Part shown: positions 19,043-26,898 of the stretch, one piece after another
Layout: each line of letters begins with the position of its first letter
Position numbering within the stretch: the stretch's first letter is position 1
Source of the DNA: Candidatus Phocaeicola excrementigallinarum
Lineage (GTDB): Bacteria; Bacteroidota; Bacteroidia; Bacteroidales; Bacteroidaceae
Direction of reading: 5' to 3'
Length of the DNA stretch: 62,551 nucleotides
Assembly (NCBI GenBank): GCA_019120125.1
Contig: DWVR01000052.1
Location: forward strand, 1-62,551
Notes under the pieces: model-generated
The model's database searches: none
Seen by the model: the letters and a program-made list of their open reading frames with translations, nothing else
What the model was told of the DNA's origin: nothing
Translations under genes and position numbers: made by a program

Positions 19043-20436
19043 TGACGATAATGAAGAAACAGATAATAGGAATGATGTGTCTGGCTGCCATGATGAGCAG
19101 CTGCCACATCTACAGAGCTTATGATCGTCCGGAAACGATAGATGCCTCAGGCATCTATCGTGACCCGGTATCAGAAACGGACACGTTGGCTGTTACCGAT
19201 ACGGCGAATATGGGCAATCTCCCGTGGAAGGAAGTGTTCACCGACCCGCAGCTGCAGGCCCTGATTGAAGAGGGACTGGCGAACAATGTGGACATGCAGG
19301 CCGCCATTCTCCGTGTGGAAGAGGCGAAGGTGATGCTGACCGCCGCCAAACTGGCTTATCTGCCGTCGTTCAATCTGGTGCCTCAGGGAACCTTGAGCAG
19401 CTTCGACAAGTCGAAGACCAGCAAGACCTATCAGTTGCCTGTGGCGGCAAGTTGGGAGATTGACCTGTTCGGCAAGCTGCTGAACGCGAAACGCGGGCAG
19501 CGCGCGGCCTATCTGCAGAGCCAGTATTCGCAGCAGGCTGTACGCTCGCAGATTATCGGGGGCATTGCCAACATTTATTATTCCTTGCTGATGCTGGACC
19601 GTCAGGTGGACATCACCGCACAGACTGTGGATATTTATAAGGAGAACGTGCGTGCGATGGAGGCCATGAAGATTGCCGGCATGACCACCGAGGCTGCCGT
19701 GGCGCAGATGCGTGCCGCCTACCATCAGGTGGAGGCTTCGCTGCTCGACCTGAGACGCCAGGTGCGCGAGACCGAGAACTCTTTGTGTGTGCTGCTGGCC
19801 AAGACACCCCAGCACATCGACCGCAGTACGCTGGATGCCCAGACCGTACCCGACGAGCTGATGGTGGGTGTGCCCCTGCAGCTTCTGGAAAACCGTCCGG
19901 ACGTGAAGGTGGCTGAAATGTCGTTGGCAAGCGCTTACTATACGACCAACCAGGCCCGTTCGGCATTCTATCCGAGCATCACCATCAGCGGTACGGCAGG
20001 ATGGACCAACAGTGCGGGCGCGGCGATTGTCAATCCGGGTAAGGTGATTCTCAGCGCCATCGCCTCACTCACCCAGCCTATTTTCAATAACGGCAAGCTG
20101 ATAGCGAACCTGAAGGTATCGAAGGCGGAAGAGAAGATCGCGCAGATGAACTACCAGCAGACGATTCTCGAGGCCGGTCAGGAGGTGAGCGACGCCCTGA
20201 TGCTGTATGACACACAGAACAAGAAGATGCTGCATGACCGTCAGCAGGTGGACCAGCTGGATAAGGCCGTCACTTACACGAAGGCCCTGTTCCAGAGCGG
20301 CGACGCCACTTATCTGGAAATCCTGACCTCACAGCAGAACCTGCTGAGCGCACAGCTGACGGAGGTGTCGGACAACTTCCAGCGTCTGCAGGCTGTCATC
20401 AACCTGTACAGCGCGTTGGGTGGAGGACGCAATTAA
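19039..20436 (+). CDS. Outer-membrane efflux channel lipoprotein (TolC/OprM-like)
   Basis: A 465-residue outer-membrane factor of the NodT/OprM type. The signal has a lipobox MSSC (Cys22). It has two related halves rich in long helices (VEEAKVMLTAAKLAYLPSF, then VAEMSLASAYYTTNQARSAF), the hallmark of the trimeric channel. Its ATG overlaps the permease TGA (ATGA), indicating translational coupling. ATG 19051 (MKKQ) is an equally possible start and gives a more usual signal peptide. It exports substrates handed over by the RND pump. Confidence 0.93.
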   Translation: MMTIMKKQIIGMMCLAAMMSSCHIYRAYDRPETIDASGIYRDPVSETDTLAVTDTANMGNLPWKEVFTDPQLQALIEEGLANNVDMQAAILRVEEAKVMLTAAKLAYLPSFNLVPQGTLSSFDKSKTSKTYQLPVAASWEIDLFGKLLNAKRGQRAAYLQSQYSQQAVRSQIIGGIANIYYSLLMLDRQVDITAQTVDIYKENVRAMEAMKIAGMTTEAAVAQMRAAYHQVEASLLDLRRQVRETENSLCVLLAKTPQHIDRSTLDAQTVPDELMVGVPLQLLENRPDVKVAEMSLASAYYTTNQARSAFYPSITISGTAGWTNSAGAAIVNPGKVILSAIASLTQPIFNNGKLIANLKVSKAEEKIAQMNYQQTILEAGQEVSDALMLYDTQNKKMLHDRQQVDQLDKAVTYTKALFQSGDATYLEILTSQQNLLSAQLTEVSDNFQRLQAVINLYSALGGGRN

Positions 20437-20459
20437 CGTAACCTTAAAATATATTGATT

Positions 20460-21233
20460 ATGACTATGATTAGCCCTTTAGCTTATGTGGACCCGTCCGC
20501 GAAGATCGGCAAGAATGTGACAGTGCACCCGTTTGCCTATATCGACAAGAATGTGGAGATAGGCGATGACAACGTGATCATGCCTTATGCCAGTCTGATG
20601 AGCGGTACACGAATGGGGAACGGGAACACCGTTTACCAGGGTGCGGTGGTTGCCGCCACGCCGCAGGATTTCAACTATACGGGTGAGGAGACCATCGCCC
20701 GTATAGGAAACAACAATACGATCCGTGAGAATGCGGTGATTATCCGTGCTACCCATGCCGGACATGACACCACGGTTGGAGACGGGAACTTCATCATGAC
20801 GGGAGCGCGTATCTCGCATGACGTGACAGTGGGAAATAAATGCATTATCGGAAACGGCTCACAGATTTCCGGTAACTGTACGGTTTACGACTATTCCATC
20901 CTGACCTCGAACGTGCTGATGCAGGGGAATACCCGTCTGGGCACTTTCTCGGCCGTGCAGGGCGGATGCCGTTTCGTGAGAGACATCCCGCCTTATATCG
21001 TGGCGGCCCACGAACCCATTGAGTTCTACAGCATCAATACCATCGTATTGGAGCGTGCCGGATTCTCGGAAACATTGATCAAGCATATCGCGCAGGCGTA
21101 CCGTATTCTGTACAAGGCGAACACCTCACAGCACGATGCGTTGATCCGTATCCGTGAACAGGTGCCGAACAGCAAGGAGATCAACAACATCATTGAGTTT
21201 GTGGAAAGCTCAAGACTGGGAATCATCCGATAA
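20460..21233 (+). CDS. LpxA-type acyl-ACP--UDP-GlcNAc O-acyltransferase paralogue
   Basis: A left-handed beta-helix protein of about 257 residues with hexapeptide repeats (IGKNVTVHPFAYI, IGDDNVIM and others up to about 190) and the helical C-terminal domain of LpxA (about 195-257). The catalytic-His region reads THAGHDTTVGD, matching the LpxA HIAHD-type motif. LpxA starts lipid A synthesis by acylating UDP-GlcNAc; many Bacteroidales carry a second LpxA besides an lpxC-fabZ-linked one, and which one this is cannot be told from here. A TTG start upstream is less likely than ATG 20460; ATG 20466 is possible. It lies 23 bp after the efflux channel gene, apparently in the same operon. Confidence 0.85.
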   Translation: MTMISPLAYVDPSAKIGKNVTVHPFAYIDKNVEIGDDNVIMPYASLMSGTRMGNGNTVYQGAVVAATPQDFNYTGEETIARIGNNNTIRENAVIIRATHAGHDTTVGDGNFIMTGARISHDVTVGNKCIIGNGSQISGNCTVYDYSILTSNVLMQGNTRLGTFSAVQGGCRFVRDIPPYIVAAHEPIEFYSINTIVLERAGFSETLIKHIAQAYRILYKANTSQHDALIRIREQVPNSKEINNIIEFVESSRLGIIR

Positions 21234-21255
21234 GCCCTTTGGGGATGCGGCATAA

Positions 21256-21308
21256 GTGGGGGTTGTCCCGATGGCCTTGGCTGTCGGGGCAGCCCCCACC
21301 TCTTTTTT
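21256..21308 (+). terminator. Strong terminator of the RND-lpxA operon
   Basis: A stem of about 21 bp opens with GTGGGGG at 21256 and closes with CCCCCAC at 21293-21299, with several G-U pairs, followed by TCTTTTTT. Confidence 0.9.
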
Positions 21309-21383
21309 GAAAAACCTGTCATGAAAGGCTGCTCTTCCCTAAAATTACTATATATTTGCAGCACTTTTTAGAATGGTATTTTC

Positions 21384-22727
21384 ATGAAGAATAGAGTGAC
21401 GGCCGTCTTTTTTCTGGCTGTTTGTGTGGTGACCGGGTTACTGGCCCTTCATTTCCTGCCTTCCCTGTCGGTAGGGGGAAAGCCCTTGAGGAAAGTGGAC
21501 CTGCTTTCCGACATCCGTCCCGATAAGGTCGTACCGGCGGATACCGGTACGGTGGTCCTTCCCCCGCCTCCCGTGAGGCCGGCATTTGTGGATACGTGCA
21601 GGAAGGGGATGGAGTGCATAGAGGATTATGCTGACTCCACGGCACGGGGAATGAGCCGTTTTTATGAGGCGCTTGGCGAGTGTGAGAGGACGGGGCGTCC
21701 GGTGCGTATCGCCTACTTCGGCGACTCGTTTATCGAGGCGGATATCCTGACCGGCGATTTGAGGCGGATGTTCCAGAAACGTTTCGGTGGAAGCGGTGTG
21801 GGATATGTGAGCGTGACGACCAGGATCGCGGGGTTCCGTCCTACCGTGCGGCAGAGTTTCGAGGGATGGGAGAGTCATTCCATTACCGATTCCGTGCGTT
21901 TCGACCGTTCCATGCAGGATATGTCGAACCGTTATGCTTTTCCTTCGTCAGGGGCGTATGTCCAGCTGAAAGGGGATACGTGCGGTGTCTCTTCCTGTTA
22001 TTTCGTGGCTTCTGATTCGGTTGTCCTGAGTGCGTCGGTCAACGGTGGCGACGCGCGGCGTTTCCGTGTCAGGGGTGACGGGCAGCTTCAGTCTGTTTCC
22101 GTGGAAGGGGAAATCGGCAGGGTGAGATGGACCGTAGAGCGTTTCGACTCGGTTTCTGTGTTTTATGCCGTTACGATGGACAGTCCACAAGGTGTCGTTC
22201 TGGATAATTTCAGTACTCGGGGAAGCGGCGGCCAGCAGCTGCTGAATGTGCCGGCAAGCATATTGAGGCGGTATGGCAGTCTGCGCCCCTATGACCTGAT
22301 TGTGCTTCAGTACGGGTTGAATGTGGCCTCGGAAGGTGTTCTGGACTATTCTTATTACAAGGAAGCCATGGTGAGGGTGGTGGATTATCTGAAGGGGGTC
22401 TTTCCCCATGCCTCCGTGCTCATTGTGGGTGTCGGTGACCGTGAGATGAAGGATGAGGACGGGGAACTGCGTACCATGCCTGCCGTGAAGAGTCTGGTGC
22501 GTTACCAGCAGCTGCTGGCGGCAGAGACCCATACCGCTTTCTGGAACATGTTCGAGGCTTTGGGGGGCGAAGGCAGCATGGAGCGGATGGTGGATGACAA
22601 GTTGGCCAACTATGACTATACGCACATCAATTTCCGGGGAGGGAAGCACATAGCGGGACTTCTGTTTGAGGCGTTGATGTATGGTAAGGAACAGTATGAG
22701 AAAAGGAAGGCGTATGAGACGGAGTGA
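21384..22727 (+). CDS. SGNH/GDSL-like hydrolase, membrane-anchored
   Basis: A 447-residue protein. Residues 5-25 are a hydrophobic signal anchor, followed by a Pro-rich linker (PPPPVRP near 60-66). The SGNH fold is supported by block I FGDSFIEAD (Ser115), a middle LQYGLN segment corresponding to the Gly/Asn block, and the Asp-x-x-His pair DYTH (Asp411, His414). The active site would face the periplasm. With the next SGNH gene and the MBOAT gene it forms an operon like the alginate-type O-acetylation systems (AlgI with AlgJ/AlgX), so it probably transfers or removes acetyl groups on an exported glycan. The substrate is unknown. Confidence 0.78.
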   Translation: MKNRVTAVFFLAVCVVTGLLALHFLPSLSVGGKPLRKVDLLSDIRPDKVVPADTGTVVLPPPPVRPAFVDTCRKGMECIEDYADSTARGMSRFYEALGECERTGRPVRIAYFGDSFIEADILTGDLRRMFQKRFGGSGVGYVSVTTRIAGFRPTVRQSFEGWESHSITDSVRFDRSMQDMSNRYAFPSSGAYVQLKGDTCGVSSCYFVASDSVVLSASVNGGDARRFRVRGDGQLQSVSVEGEIGRVRWTVERFDSVSVFYAVTMDSPQGVVLDNFSTRGSGGQQLLNVPASILRRYGSLRPYDLIVLQYGLNVASEGVLDYSYYKEAMVRVVDYLKGVFPHASVLIVGVGDREMKDEDGELRTMPAVKSLVRYQQLLAAETHTAFWNMFEALGGEGSMERMVDDKLANYDYTHINFRGGKHIAGLLFEALMYGKEQYEKRKAYETE

Positions 22728-23685
22728 TTGTTTGCGGAGGTTGTCCTTTTCTTTCCTTTTCCTGCTCGCGTGTGTTTCCGTATGCGCGCAGGACGCGCTT
22801 CCCGGGAAGGCGCCGGCGGACAGGAACTCGGAAAGGATTTATGACAGCAAGGCGATGGAGGGGCTGATGAGATATGTTCCGGTGGCCTCTGTCATGCCTT
22901 CTTCTTTCCGTGGAACGGCAGAGAACCGTATCTCTGATCCTGAAAGGGAGTTGTGGCCGTTCTGGAAGAAACTGTCGGAAATGAGCGGTCCGGTGCGCGT
23001 TGTCCATATCGGTGACTCGCATGTGAGGGGGCATCTGTATCCGTATGTGGTGCGGCAGTTGTTGGAAGAGGATTTCGGCAAGGATGCCGTACTGGACATG
23101 AAGGTTTCTTACCGTACGTCAGGCATCGCGCACGAGACAGGCTCTCCGGGTATTGTCTATCATATTCTGGGAGTGAACGGTGCGACCTGCGCCTCTTTCT
23201 CCACACCTGAGCGCATTCATGAGGTCACGTCGCTGGAACCGGACCTGGTGATCGTTTCTTTCGGGACGAACGAGGCCCACGGGCGCGGATATTCGTCCGC
23301 AGAGCATCGGCTCAGCATGGACCGTCTGCTGTCTGCCATCGGGAAAGAGTGTCCGGACGCGGTGTTTCTGCTCACGGCTCCTCCCGGAGCGTACGTGCGG
23401 AACGGGAGGTATGGACCGAGGAACGCCAATCCCCGTACTCCCGGGGTGGTACAGGCCGAAAAGAGTTACGCGGCTTCCCATGGACTGGCGTTCTGGGACC
23501 TTTATGACATTGTAGGAGGGAAGGATTTTGCCTGCAGCAACTGGAATGCAGGGCATTATTACCAGCGGGATAAGATTCATTTTACTGTAGACGGATACAG
23601 GCTGCAGGGACAATTGTTGCATGAAGCGATTATAAAAGCGTATAATGATTATGTGGAATCTGAATTGGATGATACCGGAGATTGA
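22714..23685 (+). CDS. SGNH/GDSL-like hydrolase, exported
   Basis: The start at ATG 22714 is chosen because AAGGAAGG precedes it closely and it gives a signal peptide (cleavage after VCA, about residue 25); starts at 22681 and 22696 are possible. The 323-residue protein has block I HIGDSHVRGH (Ser102), VSFGTNEAHG as the Gly/Asn block, and DKIH (Asp286, His289). It overlaps the previous gene by 14 bp and the next by 41 bp, a sign of tight coupling. It is a second, divergent SGNH enzyme of the same cassette, probably an O-acetyltransferase or esterase in the periplasm. Confidence 0.8.
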   Translation: MRRSDCLRRLSFSFLFLLACVSVCAQDALPGKAPADRNSERIYDSKAMEGLMRYVPVASVMPSSFRGTAENRISDPERELWPFWKKLSEMSGPVRVVHIGDSHVRGHLYPYVVRQLLEEDFGKDAVLDMKVSYRTSGIAHETGSPGIVYHILGVNGATCASFSTPERIHEVTSLEPDLVIVSFGTNEAHGRGYSSAEHRLSMDRLLSAIGKECPDAVFLLTAPPGAYVRNGRYGPRNANPRTPGVVQAEKSYAASHGLAFWDLYDIVGGKDFACSNWNAGHYYQRDKIHFTVDGYRLQGQLLHEAIIKAYNDYVESELDDTGD

Positions 23686-25153
23686 CTGGAACAAGGTGGG
23701 GGAGGTGCTGACGTATGATCCTCATCAGCCGATGATATTCAACAGCGGACTGTTTGTATTCCTTTTTCTGGGATTCAGTCTGGTGTATGTCCTGCTGCGG
23801 AACAGGATGACGGCGCGGCTGCTGTTTGTCACTCTGTTCTCTTACTATTTCTATTATAAAAGCAGCGGTCTCTACTTTTTCCTGTTGGGTATTGTCACCG
23901 TGTCGGACTTTCTTCTGGCGCGGCAGATGGACAGGACTGTCACGCGGTGGAAACGCAAGGCACTGGTGGTTGCCAGCCTGTGTGTCAACCTGGGACTGCT
24001 GTGTTATTTCAAGTATACCAACTTCTTTTATGAGATGCTGGCGCCGTTGTGGAACGGGTCGTTCCGGCCGCTCGACATTTTCCTTCCTGTGGGGATCTCC
24101 TTTTTCACGTTCCAGTCGTTGAGTTATACGCTTGACGTGTATCGCAGGGACCTGAAGCCGTTGGACAGCCTGCTTGACTATGCGTTTTATGTCTCGTTCT
24201 TTCCGCAGCTGGTGGCCGGTCCCATTGTGCGTGCCCGTGATTTCGTACCCCAGATCCGCCGTCCGCTGTTTGTCTCTTCGGAAATGTTCGGGCAGGGAGT
24301 GTTCTTTATTGTGAGCGGTCTGTTCAAGAAGGCTGTGGTTTCCGACTATATCAGTGTGAATTTCGTGGAGCGCATTTTTGACAATCCGGCACTCTATTCC
24401 GGTCTGGAGAACCTGTTCGGGGTATATGGATACGCCCTTCAGATTTATTGTGACTTTTCCGGTTACAGTGATATGGCCATCGGACTGGCCTTGCTGCTTG
24501 GCTTTCATTTTCCGATGAACTTCAATTCTCCCTATAAGGCGGAAAGTGTTACTGACTTCTGGCATCGTTGGCACATCTCCCTTTCCACCTGGTTGCGCGA
24601 TTACCTGTATATATCGTTGGGGGGTAACCGGAAGGGGAAGATCCGTACCTATGTCAACCTGATGCTGACCATGTTGCTGGGAGGATTGTGGCATGGCGCG
24701 TCATGGAATTTCATCGTGTGGGGCGGCCTGCATGGCGCTGCCTTGGCCTTGCACAAGTTCTTCCGTAATGCGACGGGACGTCCGAAGACTTACCATAGCA
24801 CCGGGTTGCGGCGGTTGTTTGCCGTGGTTGTCACTTTCCATTTCGTGTGTTTCTGCTGGATATTTTTCCGGAATTCCACTTTTGAGGCATCGACGGTGAT
24901 GATACGCCAGATATTCACCGCCTTTCACCCTGAACTGTTCATGCAGCTTGTCACCGGCTATTGGCAGGTGTTCGTTCTGATGGCTTCGGGCTTTCTGCTC
25001 CACTGGTGTCCGGACAGTTGGCAGGATGCGTGCGGCCGTGCGGTGACCCGTCTGCCTTTGGTAGGGCAGGCGTTGTTGGTGGTGGCGGTGGTTTATCTGG
25101 TCATTCAGGTCAAGAGCAGTGATATCCAGCCTTTTATTTATTTTCAGTTTTGA
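23645..25153 (+). CDS. MBOAT family O-acyltransferase (AlgI-like)
   Basis: A 502-residue polytopic membrane protein with about ten hydrophobic segments. The catalytic-His motif of the AlgI/DltB class is present at WHGASWNF (His350), with a second MBOAT landmark SVTDFWHRWHISLSTWLRDY just before it. AlgI-type proteins pass acetyl groups across the inner membrane to a periplasmic SGNH partner, and here two partners are encoded directly upstream. The start overlaps the preceding gene by 41 bp; ATG 23651 is an alternative. The acceptor glycan (capsule, lipopolysaccharide or exopolysaccharide) cannot be told from this window. Confidence 0.93.
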   Translation: MIMWNLNWMIPEIDWNKVGEVLTYDPHQPMIFNSGLFVFLFLGFSLVYVLLRNRMTARLLFVTLFSYYFYYKSSGLYFFLLGIVTVSDFLLARQMDRTVTRWKRKALVVASLCVNLGLLCYFKYTNFFYEMLAPLWNGSFRPLDIFLPVGISFFTFQSLSYTLDVYRRDLKPLDSLLDYAFYVSFFPQLVAGPIVRARDFVPQIRRPLFVSSEMFGQGVFFIVSGLFKKAVVSDYISVNFVERIFDNPALYSGLENLFGVYGYALQIYCDFSGYSDMAIGLALLLGFHFPMNFNSPYKAESVTDFWHRWHISLSTWLRDYLYISLGGNRKGKIRTYVNLMLTMLLGGLWHGASWNFIVWGGLHGAALALHKFFRNATGRPKTYHSTGLRRLFAVVVTFHFVCFCWIFFRNSTFEASTVMIRQIFTAFHPELFMQLVTGYWQVFVLMASGFLLHWCPDSWQDACGRAVTRLPLVGQALLVVAVVYLVIQVKSSDIQPFIYFQF

Positions 25154-25201
25154 CAGGCTGATTTTTTCCTTGAAAAATTAGGAGATAAGCCCGAATAATT
25201 G

Positions 25202-25209
25202 TACTTTTG
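25202..25209 (+). promoter_or_regulatory. tRNA-Arg promoter -7 box
   Basis: TACTTTTG fits TAnnTTTG and lies 29 bases before the tRNA gene. No clear -33 element is visible. It is also downstream of the MBOAT stop, so the tRNA has its own promoter. Confidence 0.5.
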
Positions 25210-25237
25210 CTCCGCAATTGGAAAAATATCGTATTCC

Positions 25238-25309
25238 GCGCCCGTAGTTCAATGGATAGAATAAAGGATTCCGGTTCCTTCGATTGGGGTTCGACTCCCC
25301 ACGGGCGTA
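25238..25309 (+). tRNA. tRNA-Arg (anticodon CCG)
   Basis: A 72-base cloverleaf. The acceptor GCGCCCG pairs with CGGGCGT (terminal G-U), the D stem is GTTC/GAAT, and the anticodon stem AAGGA/TCCTT holds the loop TTCCGGT with anticodon CCG. A 4-base variable loop follows, then the T stem TGGGG/CCCCA with loop TTCGACT and discriminator A. No CCA is encoded, as usual in this phylum. It reads the CGG codon. An IS110-type element lies just downstream. Confidence 0.93.
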
Positions 25310-25498
25310 CTTTTATTCATGACATTTTCATATAAGGAGGGTGAATTCTAAGTCCTCTCCAAACAAAATCTTTAAAATCTTGCCCAAGTTTACGAACATT
25401 AACGTATTCTTGGGTAAGTTTGTATATGCACATAACAATTCATCAGAAGTCCTGACGGCTTCCTGAATCTAAGATGTTTTCGAGGTTATCCCCCCTTT

Positions 25499-26494
25499 TT
25501 ATGCAACCAATGTTACAAATGGGGTCTGCCTTCGTATCACGGCAAAAGCCCTTGCTATTATTTTGGCTCTTACGGCATTTATTACAGATGCTTTATGTTT
25601 TCCCTCGGCTACTTTTCTTTTATAATATGCCTTCATCTGTGGATCCCAAGCGATGGCAGTAATCGCTGCTCGGGTAAGGTATACTTTCACTTCTTTGTTA
25701 GCTAATGGAGATGTCTGTGTTTTTCCTCGTATGGAAATACCTGAAGTATGTTCAAATGGGGCAACCCCACAATAGCAGGCAAATTTCCTTGGGTTATCAA
25801 ATCTTTGAAAATTGTCGGTAACACACAGCAATACAATGGCATTGATTACACCTATTCCTTTTATGCTTCTTAATAATATATAGTTGGTGTAAAGAGAGCT
25901 ATTAGCAGCTATTAATTTCTCCATAGCTTCTTCCACCTTCAGGATTTTTTCTTTTATTGAATCGAGCTGTTCTTCCAAAAAAGAAATGGACTCTGCCACA
26001 TCAGCTAACCTGGACATTTGGGAAAATGTTTCCAATAGTTTTATACTTGAAACCTTTTGCTTGACCAAATTATCACGTACAATAATCCAGCCTCTCAATT
26101 TCACCAAGTCCTTGTCTGGCAATTTGTATAGTTTCAGTTTTCGATAGTGCAATACCGCATAATTTGCAATTCTTTTGGCATCAATACGGTCATTTTTGCC
26201 TCGTTGAAGACCTATTGATTTCTTTATGGTTAACGGACAAACTAAAGCCAGGGAAAATCCCATGGATACACTGGATACAGACAATTCCGTGACGTAATTG
26301 CCCATGTTTTCGGCACAAAACAGGATTTCGGATAAAGAGAGTTGATGATCGGCTATCCAGGCCAGCAAGGACTGGATTCCCTCCGGAGTGTTGTCAAAAG
26401 AATTGTGAGACAACTCTTTTTCATCAGAGGACATCAATGATGCATCGAAAGTGTTTTTTCCTACGTCAAGACCTACAAAATGAGAATAATTCAT
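25499..26494 (-). CDS. IS110 family transposase (DEDD, transposase 9/20 domains)
   Basis: A 331-residue recombinase. The N-terminal RuvC-like DEDD domain shows GLDVGK (Asp9), CAENMG and NDRIDAKRIA. A helical middle (about 125-195) leads to the transposase 20 domain with LLRSIKGIGVINAI, FACYCGVAPFE and HTSGISIRGK. The length is complete for the family, so the gene looks intact. IS110 enzymes cut and join circular DNA with a serine in the C-terminal part, guided by a bridge RNA from the non-coding end (family knowledge). Confidence 0.95.
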   Translation of the reverse strand: MNYSHFVGLDVGKNTFDASLMSSDEKELSHNSFDNTPEGIQSLLAWIADHQLSLSEILFCAENMGNYVTELSVSSVSMGFSLALVCPLTIKKSIGLQRGKNDRIDAKRIANYAVLHYRKLKLYKLPDKDLVKLRGWIIVRDNLVKQKVSSIKLLETFSQMSRLADVAESISFLEEQLDSIKEKILKVEEAMEKLIAANSSLYTNYILLRSIKGIGVINAIVLLCVTDNFQRFDNPRKFACYCGVAPFEHTSGISIRGKTQTSPLANKEVKVYLTRAAITAIAWDPQMKAYYKRKVAEGKHKASVINAVRAKIIARAFAVIRRQTPFVTLVA

Positions 26495-26519
26495 AAATTT
26501 GCATTTACAGTATTAAACA

Positions 26520-26665
26520 TGAAGGAGAAACAGCTAATACATTTATTAGGTCGTGAGCCTACAATTCTAACTGGCTAAGTTCTCCAAGTAAGAGAGTTGC
26601 AGTCTGATTCAGCCTATAGTCATTTAAGACTAGTCTCAAAGTTAGTTCACTGCAACTCTTCTTTT
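26520..26665 (-). ncRNA. Candidate IS110 bridge RNA region
   Basis: The non-coding DNA upstream of the transposase contains two consecutive foldable blocks. One is bounded by GGAGAA (26524-26529) and TTCTCC (26580-26585), with an inner TAGG/CCTA hairpin (26547-26561). The other has an 11-bp perfect stem AGAGTTGCAGT (26593-26603) with ACTGCAACTCT (26649-26659) enclosing TAGTC/GACTA (26617-26632). Stem-loops with large internal loops at this place match the general design of IS110 bridge RNAs. The guide loops could not be matched because the element ends are unknown. Confidence 0.4.
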
Positions 26666-26714
26666 CAAATATACACTTATTCTTTTATTGTGTATTTAAT
26701 ACTGCAAATGTAAA

Positions 26715-26852
26715 TGTCTCAAAATAAAAATCCATTTTCATTTTGTCATCCTGAACGGAGTGAAGGATCTCGAAAACACAAACTAATATACACGAGATCC
26801 TTCGCTTTGCTCAGGATGACATTGATTTTTGATGTCAATTCTCATTTTGACA
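26715..26852. repeat. MITE-like inverted repeat, copy 2 (long)
   Basis: Inner arms of 28 bp (26745-26772 and 26793-26820) read GTCATCCTGAACGGAGTG and onward, and are complementary with four mismatches. The outer termini are TGTCTCAAAATAAAAA on the left and ATTTTGACACAACCTCC on the right. The core and termini match copy 1 at 9424, and the right end matches copy 3 at 32848. No frame of note lies inside. Confidence 0.75.
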
Positions 26853-26898
26853 CAACCTCCTGTTCATATCCTGGAAACACGTCTGGAGTCATCTTTTC

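Larger units (their letters stand above)
25320..26700 (-). mobile_element. IS110-family insertion sequence (ends not resolved)
   Basis: It contains one transposase gene (25499-26494, minus strand) with about 190 bases of non-coding DNA on each side. No terminal inverted repeats are visible, as expected for IS110, so exact ends cannot be set. The low GC of the block differs from neighbouring genes. The outer limits given are bracketed by the tRNA (ends 25309) and the MITE-like repeat (from 26715). A hairpin at 25379-25418 (CTTGCCCAAG against CTTGGGTAAG) lies in the 3' flank of the transposase gene. Confidence 0.8.

Noticed and set aside
22681..23685. Start of the second SGNH gene at 22681
   Set aside because: It would lengthen the overlap with the previous gene and put a basic stretch before the signal peptide; ATG 22714 has a better ribosome site.
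23630..24694. 354-codon minus-strand frame opposite the MBOAT gene
   Set aside because: Antisense shadow rich in Gln, His and Arg; the plus-strand MBOAT protein is certain.
25238..26700. Larger island integrated at tRNA-Arg
   Set aside because: Only one IS110-type element is present; no integrase and no repeat of the tRNA 3' end is visible downstream.
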